Shown piece by piece: positions 45,348 through 56,684 of a stretch of 64,000 bases of DNA. Below the pieces are notes generated by a model, which worked only from the letters and a program-made list of their open reading frames with translations, did not search any database and was not told the DNA's origin. Position 1 is the stretch's first letter, and each line of letters starts with the position of its first letter. Origin of the DNA: Bryobacterales bacterium (GTDB lineage Bacteria > Acidobacteriota > Terriglobia > Bryobacterales > Bryobacteraceae); NCBI GenBank assembly GCA_003166865.1, contig PMUP01000026.1, forward strand, positions 25,533 through 89,532, given 5' to 3'. The position numbers and the translations under genes are program-made.

Positions 45348-48239
45348 TCAGCTTGCAAACAGCCGTTCAAAAATCGCGCGCGTGCGGTTCTGAATCTTTG
45401 CCAGCTCGGCCTTGAGCGCCTGGCCGCTCGGGCGCTCCGGAATCCAGCGATGCACCAGGTCGGTTAACACCTGGAGCTGCGATTCGGAATTAGGAAGGCT
45501 GGTTTCGGCGTGACCCGAATAGACGCGCAGCGCGTGATCCACGGCGCGATAGAATGTCGCGGCTTCCAGCAGGAATTGGGCGTCGGCCCGTTCCAGGTGG
45601 CCCATGGCCTCAATGATGTCCACGCGCTCCGGGGTGTTCAGCACCTTATAGAAGATTCCGCCGGCTTTCAGGCGCAAAAATAACAGCGAGAAATCGATGT
45701 CGTAGAATCCGCCGGGGCCGGCCTTGAGCGGATGATCCGGGCCTTGTTCCTTCTCGAGGCGCAATCGCATTTGGCGCAAGTCTCTCTTCGAGCGGCCGCT
45801 CTGGCCATAGCGGCGCCAGTCCACTTTCTGGAGTTCGTTCAGGAACGTGGTGGCGCGATCGGTATCGCCCGCCACGGCGCGCGACTTCATGTAGGCGATG
45901 CCTTCCCACGCCTCAGCGCTCTTGTCGAAGTATTCTTTGTAGGATGCTTCGGACTGCAGCAGCGCACCCGCGCTTCCGTTTGGCCGCAAACGGGTGTCCA
46001 CGGTGAACATCACGCCGGTGCCCGTGTAAGCGGTGATCAGATCCACGATCCTCTCCGCGACATGCGTCCAGAAGACATGTTCCTCGCGATCCTCTTCGGG
46101 CAGAACGAACACCAGGTCGGCGTCGGAAGCAAGATCGAATTCGCGCATTCCAAGGCGCCCCAGTGCGATCGCCATGAGTTGCCGGTGCGGCTGGTATCGG
46201 CGCGCCACGGGTGGGTGTGACGCCGCGACGTGCTGCACCGCCATTCGATAACAGGCGGCAATCGCCGCGTCAGCCAGATCGGAGGTGTGCTGCAGCGTTT
46301 CGAACACCGGCACACGCTGGCACATGCTGGCGGCCTGGATGCGAAACATTTCGCGGCGGAAGAACCGGCGCAGATCCGAGATGTCGTCAAAGCCCATCGC
46401 CGCAAGGGCAGGCGAGCCCTCGGAGGACTCCCGCGGGCGGCCCAATTCTTCAATCAATTCGGGCTGGCGGACCAGCTCTTCGGCAAAGTACGGACTGTTT
46501 TCGAAGATGTCGAGTGTCGACCGCGCCACCAGCGGATCGGCATTGAGCAGTGCGAGCCAGCGCGAATCCGGCATCAGCTTCTCGAGGAAATGCTCGAAGG
46601 CCGCCGCTCCACGGCGCAATTGCATACTTGAAACCAGGCTCGCCAATTGCGGCGCGCGCTCATCCAGAAACCGGATCACGTTGCTGGACGCCGGCTCGAC
46701 AACTTCCAGCGCTTCGATTTGGGGCGTCACGGCTGGCGGCAGGCTGTAGTAAATCGGACGCTGCGCGTGGATCACACGCTCATAGATCTCCTGCACGGCT
46801 TCCAGGTGAGCGTTCAATTCAAGCAGAAGTTTTTCACCTGACGGCGCGCTGCCGAGCTGCGCTGACGGCATTTTTTTCGCCAGAAGATCCAACTCGCGCG
46901 GCGAGCTGGGCAGCGTATGCGTCTGACGGTCCTCCGCGAATTGCAGCCGGTGCTCCAGATTGCGCAGGAAACGATAGGCAGAGATGAGCCGCCCGTACTC
47001 GGCGGCCGAAAGCAAATCCTTGTCGCTCAACCGCGATAGCGCGAGCATGGTGCCGCCATGGCGCAACCACGGAACTCGCCCGCCATGCAGCCGCTGCAAG
47101 CACTGCACCAGAAACTCGACGTCGCGAATGCCGCCGGGAGCCAGCTTCACATCAAACGCCGGTTTGCCGAGCTTCCGCCGGTTCAACTTTTCACTGATGC
47201 GCTCGCGCGTCGCCGACACCGCTTCCACGGCCGAAAAATCGAGCGTGGTGGAGTAAATCAGCGGCTCCACGGTTCTCAGCAGTTCACGCCCAGCCTCGGG
47301 ATCGCCGGCCGCCACGCGCGCCTTGATCAGCATCTGCAATTCCCAATCGCGCGCGCGCGTCTGATAGTAGCTCTTAGCGCCGTCCAGCGAGATACAGACC
47401 TCGCCTAGACTTCCGTCCGGCCGAAGCCGCAAGTCCACGCGATAGCACAGGCCCTCGGCGGTGTACGTGGAGAGCAGTTCGGTGAATTGGTTCGCGACCT
47501 TTTTGTAGAATTCCTTGTTCGAAATCGGATGGTCGCCGTCGGTCTCGCCGTTCGCCGCGTACACGAACATCAGGTCGATATCCGAACTGTAGTTCAACTC
47601 GCGTCCGCCCAGCTTGCCGAGCGCGATCACCGACATGCCACATTCGCGCGCTTCGCCATTCTCATCGATGTAACGCGGCGTGCCATGCCGCGCGGCCAGA
47701 TCCGCCCGGATGCGCTTGTAGCTGATGTGCAGAATCGCGTCGGCGAGATTCGAAAGTTCCTCGGTTGTCTCCGACACGCTGCTCAAGCCGAGCACATCGC
47801 GCAGCAGGATGCGCAGAATCTGCTGGCGGCGGTAGAGCGCCAACGAGAATGCCAGCGGCTTTCCCTCCGCCTGAGTTTTGAGGAATTTGCCAAGACGCTT
47901 TTTATACTCGCTCGCCGTCAGCACGCTGTTCATCGCGGAGACTTCTTCCAGCCACTGCGGATTCTGTAGAATCTCTTCGGAAAGAAAACGGCTGAAGGAC
48001 GTGACCGTAACGAAGTGCTGCAGCCCGGAAGGGGAATGCACCAATCGTTCGAGGGCCTCCCGCTGGTGCTGCTTCAGGGTCAGAAGATAGTGAATCGCGG
48101 CATCCGGGTCGGCCGCGGCCGCCAAGAAGGCCTTCAGCCGATCTTGCTCTGCAGGAGGAAGACCGAGGGACAGGAGCGCATTTTCTCCGCGAACCAGAGC
48201 GGGCTTGCGGAGCGGCTGAGTTTCTAGGAGGCTGGCCAT
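45348..48239 (-). CDS. glnE: Glutamine synthetase adenylyltransferase/deadenylase
   Basis: 963 aa, both halves present. The N-terminal deadenylylase nucleotidyltransferase site is IALGKLGGRELNYSSDIDLM (about 205-225) and the C-terminal adenylylase site is IALGRLGMREFDLASDADLV (about 690-710), each with the G-G/S-x9-DxD signature. It attaches AMP to, or phosphorolytically removes it from, a tyrosine of glutamine synthetase. A type I glnA with that tyrosine lies 3 kb away at 51211-52620, so target and modifier are near each other. Confidence 0.96.
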   Translation of the reverse strand: MASLLETQPLRKPALVRGENALLSLGLPPAEQDRLKAFLAAAADPDAAIHYLLTLKQHQREALERLVHSPSGLQHFVTVTSFSRFLSEEILQNPQWLEEVSAMNSVLTASEYKKRLGKFLKTQAEGKPLAFSLALYRRQQILRILLRDVLGLSSVSETTEELSNLADAILHISYKRIRADLAARHGTPRYIDENGEARECGMSVIALGKLGGRELNYSSDIDLMFVYAANGETDGDHPISNKEFYKKVANQFTELLSTYTAEGLCYRVDLRLRPDGSLGEVCISLDGAKSYYQTRARDWELQMLIKARVAAGDPEAGRELLRTVEPLIYSTTLDFSAVEAVSATRERISEKLNRRKLGKPAFDVKLAPGGIRDVEFLVQCLQRLHGGRVPWLRHGGTMLALSRLSDKDLLSAAEYGRLISAYRFLRNLEHRLQFAEDRQTHTLPSSPRELDLLAKKMPSAQLGSAPSGEKLLLELNAHLEAVQEIYERVIHAQRPIYYSLPPAVTPQIEALEVVEPASSNVIRFLDERAPQLASLVSSMQLRRGAAAFEHFLEKLMPDSRWLALLNADPLVARSTLDIFENSPYFAEELVRQPELIEELGRPRESSEGSPALAAMGFDDISDLRRFFRREMFRIQAASMCQRVPVFETLQHTSDLADAAIAACYRMAVQHVAASHPPVARRYQPHRQLMAIALGRLGMREFDLASDADLVFVLPEEDREEHVFWTHVAERIVDLITAYTGTGVMFTVDTRLRPNGSAGALLQSEASYKEYFDKSAEAWEGIAYMKSRAVAGDTDRATTFLNELQKVDWRRYGQSGRSKRDLRQMRLRLEKEQGPDHPLKAGPGGFYDIDFSLLFLRLKAGGIFYKVLNTPERVDIIEAMGHLERADAQFLLEAATFYRAVDHALRVYSGHAETSLPNSESQLQVLTDLVHRWIPERPSGQALKAELAKIQNRTRAIFERLFAS

Positions 48240-48245
48240 TCACAG

Positions 48246-48740
48246 TTAGACGACTTGGTCTACTAACTGGATTATATCGCGCGGCCGGACGACACCGGCG
48301 CGCAGCACGCGCGCATAGAACCCGCTTAATCCCCAGCGCGGCGATGAAACGTCGCCCGCATTCACTTGCGCGTCGTAAACGGCTTGTTTAATCGCAGGAC
48401 CGAAGACATCCAGCGTGGCGCACGGACTGCGTATTTTGGTCAACTCGATCAGAACCTCGCCCGCGCGGTATCGCTGCCCGATACGCATCTCGCGCCGGTC
48501 CAGACCCGCCACCGTCAAATTCTCACCGAGCGCGCCCGCATACAGCGGATAACCCTGCGCGATCAGCTCCTGAATGCCTTCGCTGGTGATCAACAATAGG
48601 GCTTGCTTGGGACCGCCGTGGATCTGCGGATGCGCCCAGCAATCGCCACGGATTCCTTCCGGTGTGACCTCGGCCTTCGCGACCGGCCGCTTGGGGATTC
48701 CTCCCGGTGAAACGTTGATCTGAACGATCGTGCCGGTCAC
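48246..48740 (-). CDS. MOSC-domain protein
   Basis: 164 aa from a GTG start. VTGTIVQINVSPGGIPKRPV, followed by AEVTPEGIRGDCWAHPQIHG, GALGENLTVAGLDRREMRIG and KIRSPCATLDVFGPAIKQAV fit the MOSC fold, with the conserved Cys in RSPC. MOSC proteins such as YiiM act on molybdenum-cofactor-bound sulfur or N-hydroxylated compounds. AGGTGGG lies 5 bases upstream of the GTG; an upstream TTG at 48773 would overlap the MFS gene and has its ribosome site too close. Confidence 0.85.
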   Translation of the reverse strand: MTGTIVQINVSPGGIPKRPVAKAEVTPEGIRGDCWAHPQIHGGPKQALLLITSEGIQELIAQGYPLYAGALGENLTVAGLDRREMRIGQRYRAGEVLIELTKIRSPCATLDVFGPAIKQAVYDAQVNAGDVSSPRWGLSGFYARVLRAGVVRPRDIIQLVDQVV

Positions 48741-48750
48741 TAAAACCCAC

Positions 48751-49968
48751 CTAAGACGAGGATAGCCCGTCAACCCTCCGCAGCGCCGGAAACAGCCAGT
48801 TCCACGCGAACACCACCGCGATGGTTCCCGCCCCGCCTAACACAACCGCCGGAACCGTGCCGAACCATTGCGCCGTAATCCCCGATTCGAATTGCCCCAA
48901 TTGGTTCGACGCCCCGATGAACAACATATACACCGCGCTCACACGGCCGCGCATCTCGTCCGGCGTGGCGAGCTGAATCAGAGTCGAGCGGACAATCACG
49001 CTGACCATATCGAACGCGCCAGTCAGCATCAGCGCGATCAGCGAGAGAGCGAGATTGTGCGACAGCCCGAACACCACCGTGAATACGCCGAATCCGAAGA
49101 CACAGTACAGCATGCTCAGGCCGGCCTTGCGCCGCAGTGGATAGTGCGCCAGCAAAATCGCAACGGCAACGGCGCCTACGCCAGGAGCCGCGCGCAGCAA
49201 CCCGAGTCCGGATGCTCCCGTGTGAAGTATCTCGCTGGCATACACCGGCAACAAAGCGGTCGCGCCGCCTAACAAGACCGCGAAGAGGTCCAGCGACATG
49301 CAGCCGAGAATCAACTTGCTGCGCCAGATGTAGCGGAGTCCATCCAAGATGACGCCGGCCGGTTGTTCCACTTTCGTACGCGTCGCGATGTTGGGACGGA
49401 TCGCCCAGAGCAGCGTCACCGCGATCAAATACCCGATCGTTGCACAACCGTAAACCGGCCCCGGGATCGACGCAAGACCATAGATCAAGCCGCCGGCTAT
49501 TGGCCCGAGAATGGTTGCGGTCTGGAAAAACGACGAACCCCAGGTCACCGCGTTTGGAAAATGTTCCGGCGCCACCAACTGCGGAAGAAAGGCCTGACCC
49601 GCCGGTCCCTGAAACGCTCGTATGACCCCGTTGGCAAGCAGCACCGCGTAGATCGGCCAGATCGATGTAATGCCGTGAAGACTGAACGCCAGTAACGCCA
49701 CCGCGCACAGCGCAAATCCGCTATAGCAAACCTTGAGGATCGCCTGCCGCGCAACCCGGTCCGCCGTCTGTCCCGCGATCAGGAACAGCAAAACGCCCGG
49801 CGCGAATTGCGCCAGACCGACCAGCCCAAGATCGAGCGGCCGATGCGTCAGCCCGTAAATCTGCCAACCCACCGCGACCGAAATCATCTCCGATGACACG
49901 ACGGCCAGGAATCGAGACGTCATGTATAAGCGGAAATTCGGATAGCGGAAGGCGACGCGCGGCTCCAA
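48751..49968 (-). CDS. Major facilitator superfamily exporter
   Basis: 405 aa with about twelve hydrophobic segments. It begins FRYPNFRLYMTSRFLAVVSS and has the EntS/MFS_3-type loops GQTADRVARQAILKVCYSGF and GPAGQAFLPQLVAPEHFPNA, where RVAR follows the usual D-R-x-x-R position. This subgroup exports siderophores, drugs or other small molecules; substrate unknown. It is followed by the MOSC gene after 10 bases, so the two are probably cotranscribed. Confidence 0.85.
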   Translation of the reverse strand: MEPRVAFRYPNFRLYMTSRFLAVVSSEMISVAVGWQIYGLTHRPLDLGLVGLAQFAPGVLLFLIAGQTADRVARQAILKVCYSGFALCAVALLAFSLHGITSIWPIYAVLLANGVIRAFQGPAGQAFLPQLVAPEHFPNAVTWGSSFFQTATILGPIAGGLIYGLASIPGPVYGCATIGYLIAVTLLWAIRPNIATRTKVEQPAGVILDGLRYIWRSKLILGCMSLDLFAVLLGGATALLPVYASEILHTGASGLGLLRAAPGVGAVAVAILLAHYPLRRKAGLSMLYCVFGFGVFTVVFGLSHNLALSLIALMLTGAFDMVSVIVRSTLIQLATPDEMRGRVSAVYMLFIGASNQLGQFESGITAQWFGTVPAVVLGGAGTIAVVFAWNWLFPALRRVDGLSSS

Positions 49969-50046
49969 CTGTTCAGGTTGACACAGTCACCAGCTTTGGT
50001 ACCGAACGGCGCCCGCTACTGAGCCGCGCGCGTGAGCAAGCGGAAA

Positions 50047-50420
50047 CTAAATATCGTAGTACAACGCAAACTCATACGGATGCGGGCGCAGCCGGATTGC
50101 ATCCGCCTCGTTGCGCCGCTTGTAGTTGATGAACGTCTCGATCAGCTCTTCCGTGAATACATCGCCTTTGAGCAAGAATGAGTGGTCGTCCTCCAAACAA
50201 CCGAGCGCCTCCTCCAGCGACGCCGGCATGGACGGGACTCTCTTCATCTCCTCCGGTGAGAGATCGTAAATGTCTTTGTCCAGCGGCTCACCCGGATCGG
50301 CCTTGGTGAGAATCCCGTCGATGCCGGCCATCAGCATCGCTGCGAAGGCCATGTACGGGTTCGACGACGGATCCGGCGGCCGGAACTCCACGCGTTTCGC
50401 CTTGGGACTCGCCGAATACA
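50047..50420 (-). pseudogene. Duplicated C-terminal fragment of glnA
   Basis: This 374-base stretch aligns without gaps to 51211-51584, the last 124 codons of glnA, at about 92 percent identity. I count about 29 differences but only two amino-acid changes (Arg for Lys, Ala for Gly), and the fragment ends exactly at its own stop (TAG instead of TAA). The upstream side breaks off at a tyrosine-serine junction ([19 protein letters not shown]) and no start suitable for a full enzyme exists; a GTG at 50391 could start a 114-aa remnant. It keeps the adenylylation tyrosine segment IYDLSPEE. It looks like the rest of a second, once functional glutamine synthetase gene. Confidence 0.85.
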
Positions 50421-50474
50421 GAGAGGGCGCGGGCGATTGAGGACGAATCGGCGGATCGGGTGAAGGGCCACGCT

Positions 50475-50621
50475 TTATTTTTTCCGCTTGGTGGTTTCCG
50501 TGGTCTTCACTCCAGGGGACTTCAGTGATTGAGTTTTTCTGGACCCCGGGCCGGCGGATTCTTCCGTGGTCTTTACACCTGGTGATTTCGGACCTGGTTT
50601 AAATTTTCGTTTCTTCGCCAT
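50475..50621 (-). CDS. Small basic protein with KSPGVKTTE repeats (48 aa)
   Basis: [20 protein letters not shown] is followed by [13 protein letters not shown] and a second KSPGVKTTE before TTKRKK. It is Lys/Thr/Pro-rich and likely disordered. The ATG follows directly after the TAA of the zinc-finger gene, so it is probably coupled. AGGAGAAAGC upstream of the start provides a ribosome site. No family recognised; nucleic-acid binding is possible from composition. Confidence 0.6.
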   Translation of the reverse strand: MAKKRKFKPGPKSPGVKTTEESAGPGSRKTQSLKSPGVKTTETTKRKK

Positions 50622-50846
50622 TTAGCTTTCTCCTCTCTCCAGTTCCTGAAGATGCTTACGCACTGTTTCCTCGGGGGAGCCGGGCGTGGGCTGTAACGGG
50701 GGCCCTAGCAACGGAGAAGCCTTTCGCCGTGCGCCATCACACTCTCCACACAACGGCCTGCCTGCTTCCGTCTCGGCCCACCCTTCGGGAAGCAAGGCAG
50801 GCAAATCTAAAGGAGACTCCCGCTTGCACGTCGAGCATATTGTCAT
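50622..50846 (-). CDS. Small zinc-finger-like protein (74 aa)
   Basis: From the Met at 50846 the protein reads MTICSTCKRESPLDLPALLP, then EGWAETEAGRPLCGECDGAR and a polar tail ending LQELERGES. Two CxxC pairs would bind one zinc. The pattern of CxxC, 'PLDLP', a Trp and then 'PLCxEC' is that of a compact treble-clef or zinc ribbon. An upstream in-frame start (50966) would add 40 poorly conserved residues. It is followed without a gap by the 48-aa basic protein. Confidence 0.6.
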   Translation of the reverse strand: MTICSTCKRESPLDLPALLPEGWAETEAGRPLCGECDGARRKASPLLGPPLQPTPGSPEETVRKHLQELERGES

Positions 50847-51210
50847 CGCCAGCCGTCCTGATTCGGAATCCAAGGATATGCCCGCGGAGCCCGAGCTGTC
50901 AACAGTAATCGCCCGATTTTCAATTGCCTTTCGCGTTGCTCTCCCCTTGCTTGGGGAGACAGGCACTCAAAAAATTATTTTGGAGCGCACATGAATGCCG
51001 CTGAAAAAACCCTGTGAGCCATGGGCGCGCCAGGGCTGTCCGCGCGGTGAGATAAAATCGGCAAGACTGCGAGGGCAGGCGTGGACTCACTGACACGGAC
51101 ACCAAGACTACCTGACAAGGCAGTTAGCCAACCGGGAGTGACATAACATCAAATTTGTCAACCGTACCCTTATCGGTCCAGCGCCTCCGGTCGTGTCCTT
51201 ATTCCCCGCC
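50847..51210. other. Gap between glnA and the zinc-finger gene
   Basis: 364 bases with no gene I can support. Part of the frame of the downstream small gene continues into it as a less convincing N-terminal extension. No strong terminator for glnA, no tRNA and no repeat of glnA sequence is seen; the homology to the glnA fragment stops at the two stop codons. Confidence 0.5.
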
Positions 51211-52620
51211 TTAAATGTCGTAATACAACGCAAACTCGTAGGGATGCGGGCGCAACCGGATCGCATCCGCCTCATTTCGCCGCTTATAGTTGATGAACGT
51301 CTCGATCAGCTCCTCGGTGAATACATCGCCCTTGAGCAAGAACGAGTGGTCATCCTCCAGACAACCGAGCGCCTCTTCGAGCGACGCCGGCATGGACGGG
51401 ACTTTCTTCATCTCCTCGGGCGATAAATCGTAAATATCTTTGTCCAGCGGCTCACCCGGATCGGCCTTGGTGAGAATCCCGTCGATGCCCGCCATCAGCA
51501 TCGCTGCGAACCCCATGTACGGGTTCGACGACGGATCCGGCGGCCGGAACTCCACACGCTTCGCCTTGGGACTCGCCGAATACATCGGAATGCGCACGGC
51601 CGCCGAACGATTGCGCCGCGAGTAGGCCAGATTCACCGGCGCTTCGTAGCCCGGCACCAGGCGTTTGTAGCTGTTCGTCGTTGGCGCGATGATGGCCGAC
51701 AGCGCCCGCGCATGCTTCAACAATCCTGCGATGTAATACAGCGCCATCTGGCTCAGACCCGCATAACCGTCGCCCGCGAATTGCGGCTTTCCGTCCTTCC
51801 ACAAGCTTTGATGCACGTGCATCCCATTGCCGTTGTCCCCAAACAGCGGCTTGGGCATGAAGGTCACCGACTTGCCGTATTGATACGCCACGTTGCGGAT
51901 CACGTATTTGTACAGCATCATGTTGTCGGCCGACTTCACCAGCGTGTCGAACCTCTGATCGATCTCGCACTGCCCACCGGTGGCCACTTCGTGGTGATGG
52001 CATTCGATGTTAATCCCGCAACGGATCATCGTCTCCACCATCTCGGAGCGCAGGTCTTGATAGTGGTCCGTGGGCGGAACCGGGAAGTAGCCTTCCTTGT
52101 AGCGCGGCCGGTAGCCCAGGTTCTCGCCCTCGCGTCCCGAGTTCCAGCGGCCCTCCTCGGCGTCGATGAAGTAGTAACCGGAATGCTGGTTCTGATCGAA
52201 CCGCACGTTGTCGAAAATGAAGAACTCAGCTTCGGCGCCGAAATAGGCCGTGTCGGCAAGCCCGCTGTTCTTTAAGTAGCTTTCGGCCTTGCGCGCGATC
52301 CAGCGCGGGTCGCGCTCATAGTGCTGGCGTGTGATCGGGTCGATCACATCGCTGGTCATTACCAACGTACGAACCTCACCGAAAGGATCAACGAACGCCG
52401 TGCTCGCGTCGGGAATGAGCAGCATGTCGCTCTCGTTGATCGCCGCCCAGCCGCGGATGCTCGATCCATCAATGCCGAAACCCTCTTCAAACGAGTCTTG
52501 GGTGAGCTGGCTGATGGGATATGAAACGTGCTGCTGTAGACCGGGCAGATCCGTAAATCGGAGGTCGATCTGCCGAATCTCTTTGCTTTTCGCAAACTCC
52601 AAAACTTCCTGAGGAGTCAT
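51211..52620 (-). CDS. glnA: Glutamine synthetase type I
   Basis: 469 aa, the normal dodecameric GSI length. Features: [55 protein letters not shown] (metal Glu), [20 protein letters not shown], and [20 protein letters not shown]. The adenylylation site is the Tyr in [20 protein letters not shown] near residue 397, so it is a GSI-beta type controlled by the GlnE encoded at 45348-48239. It makes glutamine from glutamate, ammonia and ATP. A C-terminal fragment of a second copy lies 0.8 kb downstream. Confidence 0.97.
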   Translation of the reverse strand: MTPQEVLEFAKSKEIRQIDLRFTDLPGLQQHVSYPISQLTQDSFEEGFGIDGSSIRGWAAINESDMLLIPDASTAFVDPFGEVRTLVMTSDVIDPITRQHYERDPRWIARKAESYLKNSGLADTAYFGAEAEFFIFDNVRFDQNQHSGYYFIDAEEGRWNSGREGENLGYRPRYKEGYFPVPPTDHYQDLRSEMVETMIRCGINIECHHHEVATGGQCEIDQRFDTLVKSADNMMLYKYVIRNVAYQYGKSVTFMPKPLFGDNGNGMHVHQSLWKDGKPQFAGDGYAGLSQMALYYIAGLLKHARALSAIIAPTTNSYKRLVPGYEAPVNLAYSRRNRSAAVRIPMYSASPKAKRVEFRPPDPSSNPYMGFAAMLMAGIDGILTKADPGEPLDKDIYDLSPEEMKKVPSMPASLEEALGCLEDDHSFLLKGDVFTEELIETFINYKRRNEADAIRLRPHPYEFALYYDI

Positions 52621-52682
52621 CTTTCCTCCATGCGTAAACTCAAATGGGCCAAACGCGCTAGCATAGCATCGTTCGAGGTCCT

Positions 52683-54071
52683 ATGGGTGACGATTTTGGC
52701 GACGGAGGTGGTTTCGGAGACTTTGGAAACGGAGACGACGACAGTGGCGGCGGCTACGACGATCAGGGTGGAGGCGATGATCAAGACGGCGGCGATGATC
52801 AGGACGGCGGCGACGATCCAGGCGACAACCCTCCGGATGATGACCAACCCCCCGACGATGATGATCAAAATGCCGACGGCCAAAACGGCGACGATCAGCA
52901 AGATGATCAGGACCAGGATTACGCCGACAATCTCGACGACACGTTTGCCTCCAGCGACGATCTCCCGCCCGTCGACGATGATGTTTTCTCCAGCGCCGCG
53001 GATTTTCCGAACGCCGATCCGGCCGACTTCGCAGAAGATACCGGCGGTTGGTCCGCGAACGATTACCAAGTGTCCGCCGAAAACCTCTTCGGCGATCACC
53101 CCTTCTTCGGCGACACACTAGTCCAGCAAAAGATCGACGAAGGTTTCCAGCCCTACCAGGACGCGGGTTTCGGCGATGGTTTCGATCAAATCGCCCCGGG
53201 CACTTCGGAGACCGTTCAGCTTTTTGAGCGTGGCGGCCAACTGGTAGCTTTCGGCCTGGTTTCGCAAGCCGTGCTCGAAATGTTGATGGCTCGCTACACC
53301 GGGATCGATTGGAACAATCTCGAGGTCGCTACGCCGCTCAAGGGCGAAGCCGTGCCGCCCCAGCCGCTGCCGCCCGCCTTCGCAAACGTCGCTGAACAAG
53401 ACGCCGTCGATCTGCGCAAATACTGCACTCCGATCGCCGATCAGGGACAAACCGGCCGCTGCTCCGCGTTCGCCTGGACTCACGCCACCGAGATGTCGCG
53501 CAACATCTTGAACGCTCCGCCCGTGCGACTTTCTCCGAACTACACCATGCTCGAAATTCAGCGCTACCAGGGCGACGCGCGCGACTACCAATATGCCTAC
53601 GAAGGCGGCGACGGCACCGCCGCCGGACCGGAGCCCGGTGAATTGCTGGCTGAAAATGGAACCTGCCGCCAGGAGCTCTGGCCGGACGATCGCCCCACGC
53701 CAACTGTCCGCGAAGAGCAATTGAAAGCCGACGCCGAACGCTACCGATTGGAAGCCACGCCCTGGCCGATCGCTGTGGATGACGTCCGCAAAGTCCTGAG
53801 CGCCGGCTGTCCGGTTCACGTATCCATGAACACCGGCAGGGCGTTCTCCGGCGTCGGACGCGACGGTGTGTTCAACGCAGCCGAGGCGGCTTCAGGAAGA
53901 CATGGCCGGCACGCCATGTTGATGGTAGGCTACGTCGGGAATTTCTTCACGCTCAAGAATTCGTGGGGAACGGACTGGGGCGACCAGGGCTATTGCTACA
54001 TCCCGAAGAACGTCCTGGCCGCCTCCGATCCCGAGTTCGTCGCCGTGCTAATTCAGAACCCCGCGCGTTAA
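52683..54071 (+). CDS. Papain-family (C1) peptidase with Asp/Gly-rich N-terminus
   Basis: 462 aa. Residues 1 to about 120 are extremely acidic and glycine-rich (GDDFGDGGGFGDFGNGDDDS, then repeated GGDDQDGGDDQ), without a signal peptide. The C-terminal 220 residues are a C1A-like peptidase: oxyanion Gln and catalytic Cys in DQGQTGRCSAFAWTHATEM, His in GRHGRHAMLMVGYVG, Asn in LKNSWGTDWGDQGYCYIP. The catalytic residues are intact. The acidic part could bind calcium or serve as a solubility or assembly segment. Convergent with hppA, sharing the stop-codon boundary. Export by a non-Sec route cannot be judged. Confidence 0.88.
   Translation: MGDDFGDGGGFGDFGNGDDDSGGGYDDQGGGDDQDGGDDQDGGDDPGDNPPDDDQPPDDDDQNADGQNGDDQQDDQDQDYADNLDDTFASSDDLPPVDDDVFSSAADFPNADPADFAEDTGGWSANDYQVSAENLFGDHPFFGDTLVQQKIDEGFQPYQDAGFGDGFDQIAPGTSETVQLFERGGQLVAFGLVSQAVLEMLMARYTGIDWNNLEVATPLKGEAVPPQPLPPAFANVAEQDAVDLRKYCTPIADQGQTGRCSAFAWTHATEMSRNILNAPPVRLSPNYTMLEIQRYQGDARDYQYAYEGGDGTAAGPEPGELLAENGTCRQELWPDDRPTPTVREEQLKADAERYRLEATPWPIAVDDVRKVLSAGCPVHVSMNTGRAFSGVGRDGVFNAAEAASGRHGRHAMLMVGYVGNFFTLKNSWGTDWGDQGYCYIPKNVLAASDPEFVAVLIQNPAR
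52773..52826 (+). repeat. 18-bp tandem repeat coding for Asp/Gly units
   Basis: Units GGCGATGATCAAGACGGC (52773-52790) and GGCGATGATCAGGACGGC (52791-52808) are followed by a diverged third unit. They encode GDDQDG repeats in the acidic N-terminus of the papain-like protein; codon changes between the units are mostly silent. Confidence 0.8.
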
Positions 54072-56537
<2,466 letters not shown>

Positions 56538-56684
56538 TCGATCGATTCCTCCCTGAGATATCGGAAGTCTCCTGTAGGGAGACGAACAGACGGGTATTAC
56601 GAATCCGTAAATACCTCCGATCACCATACCGCACTGGGCAAGCAGGCGCAACCAAGAAATCGGCGCGGGGCGCTGGACGGCGGC

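Noticed and set aside
52681..53118. Arg-rich minus-strand frame opposite the acidic head of the protease
   Set aside because: The arginine repeats are only the complement of the Asp/Gly codon repeats; no ribosome site or family.
56567..56583. Small hairpin GTCTCC-TGTAG-GGAGAC in front of hppA
   Set aside because: A 6-bp stem in a short leader without conserved features is not enough to call a riboswitch or attenuator.
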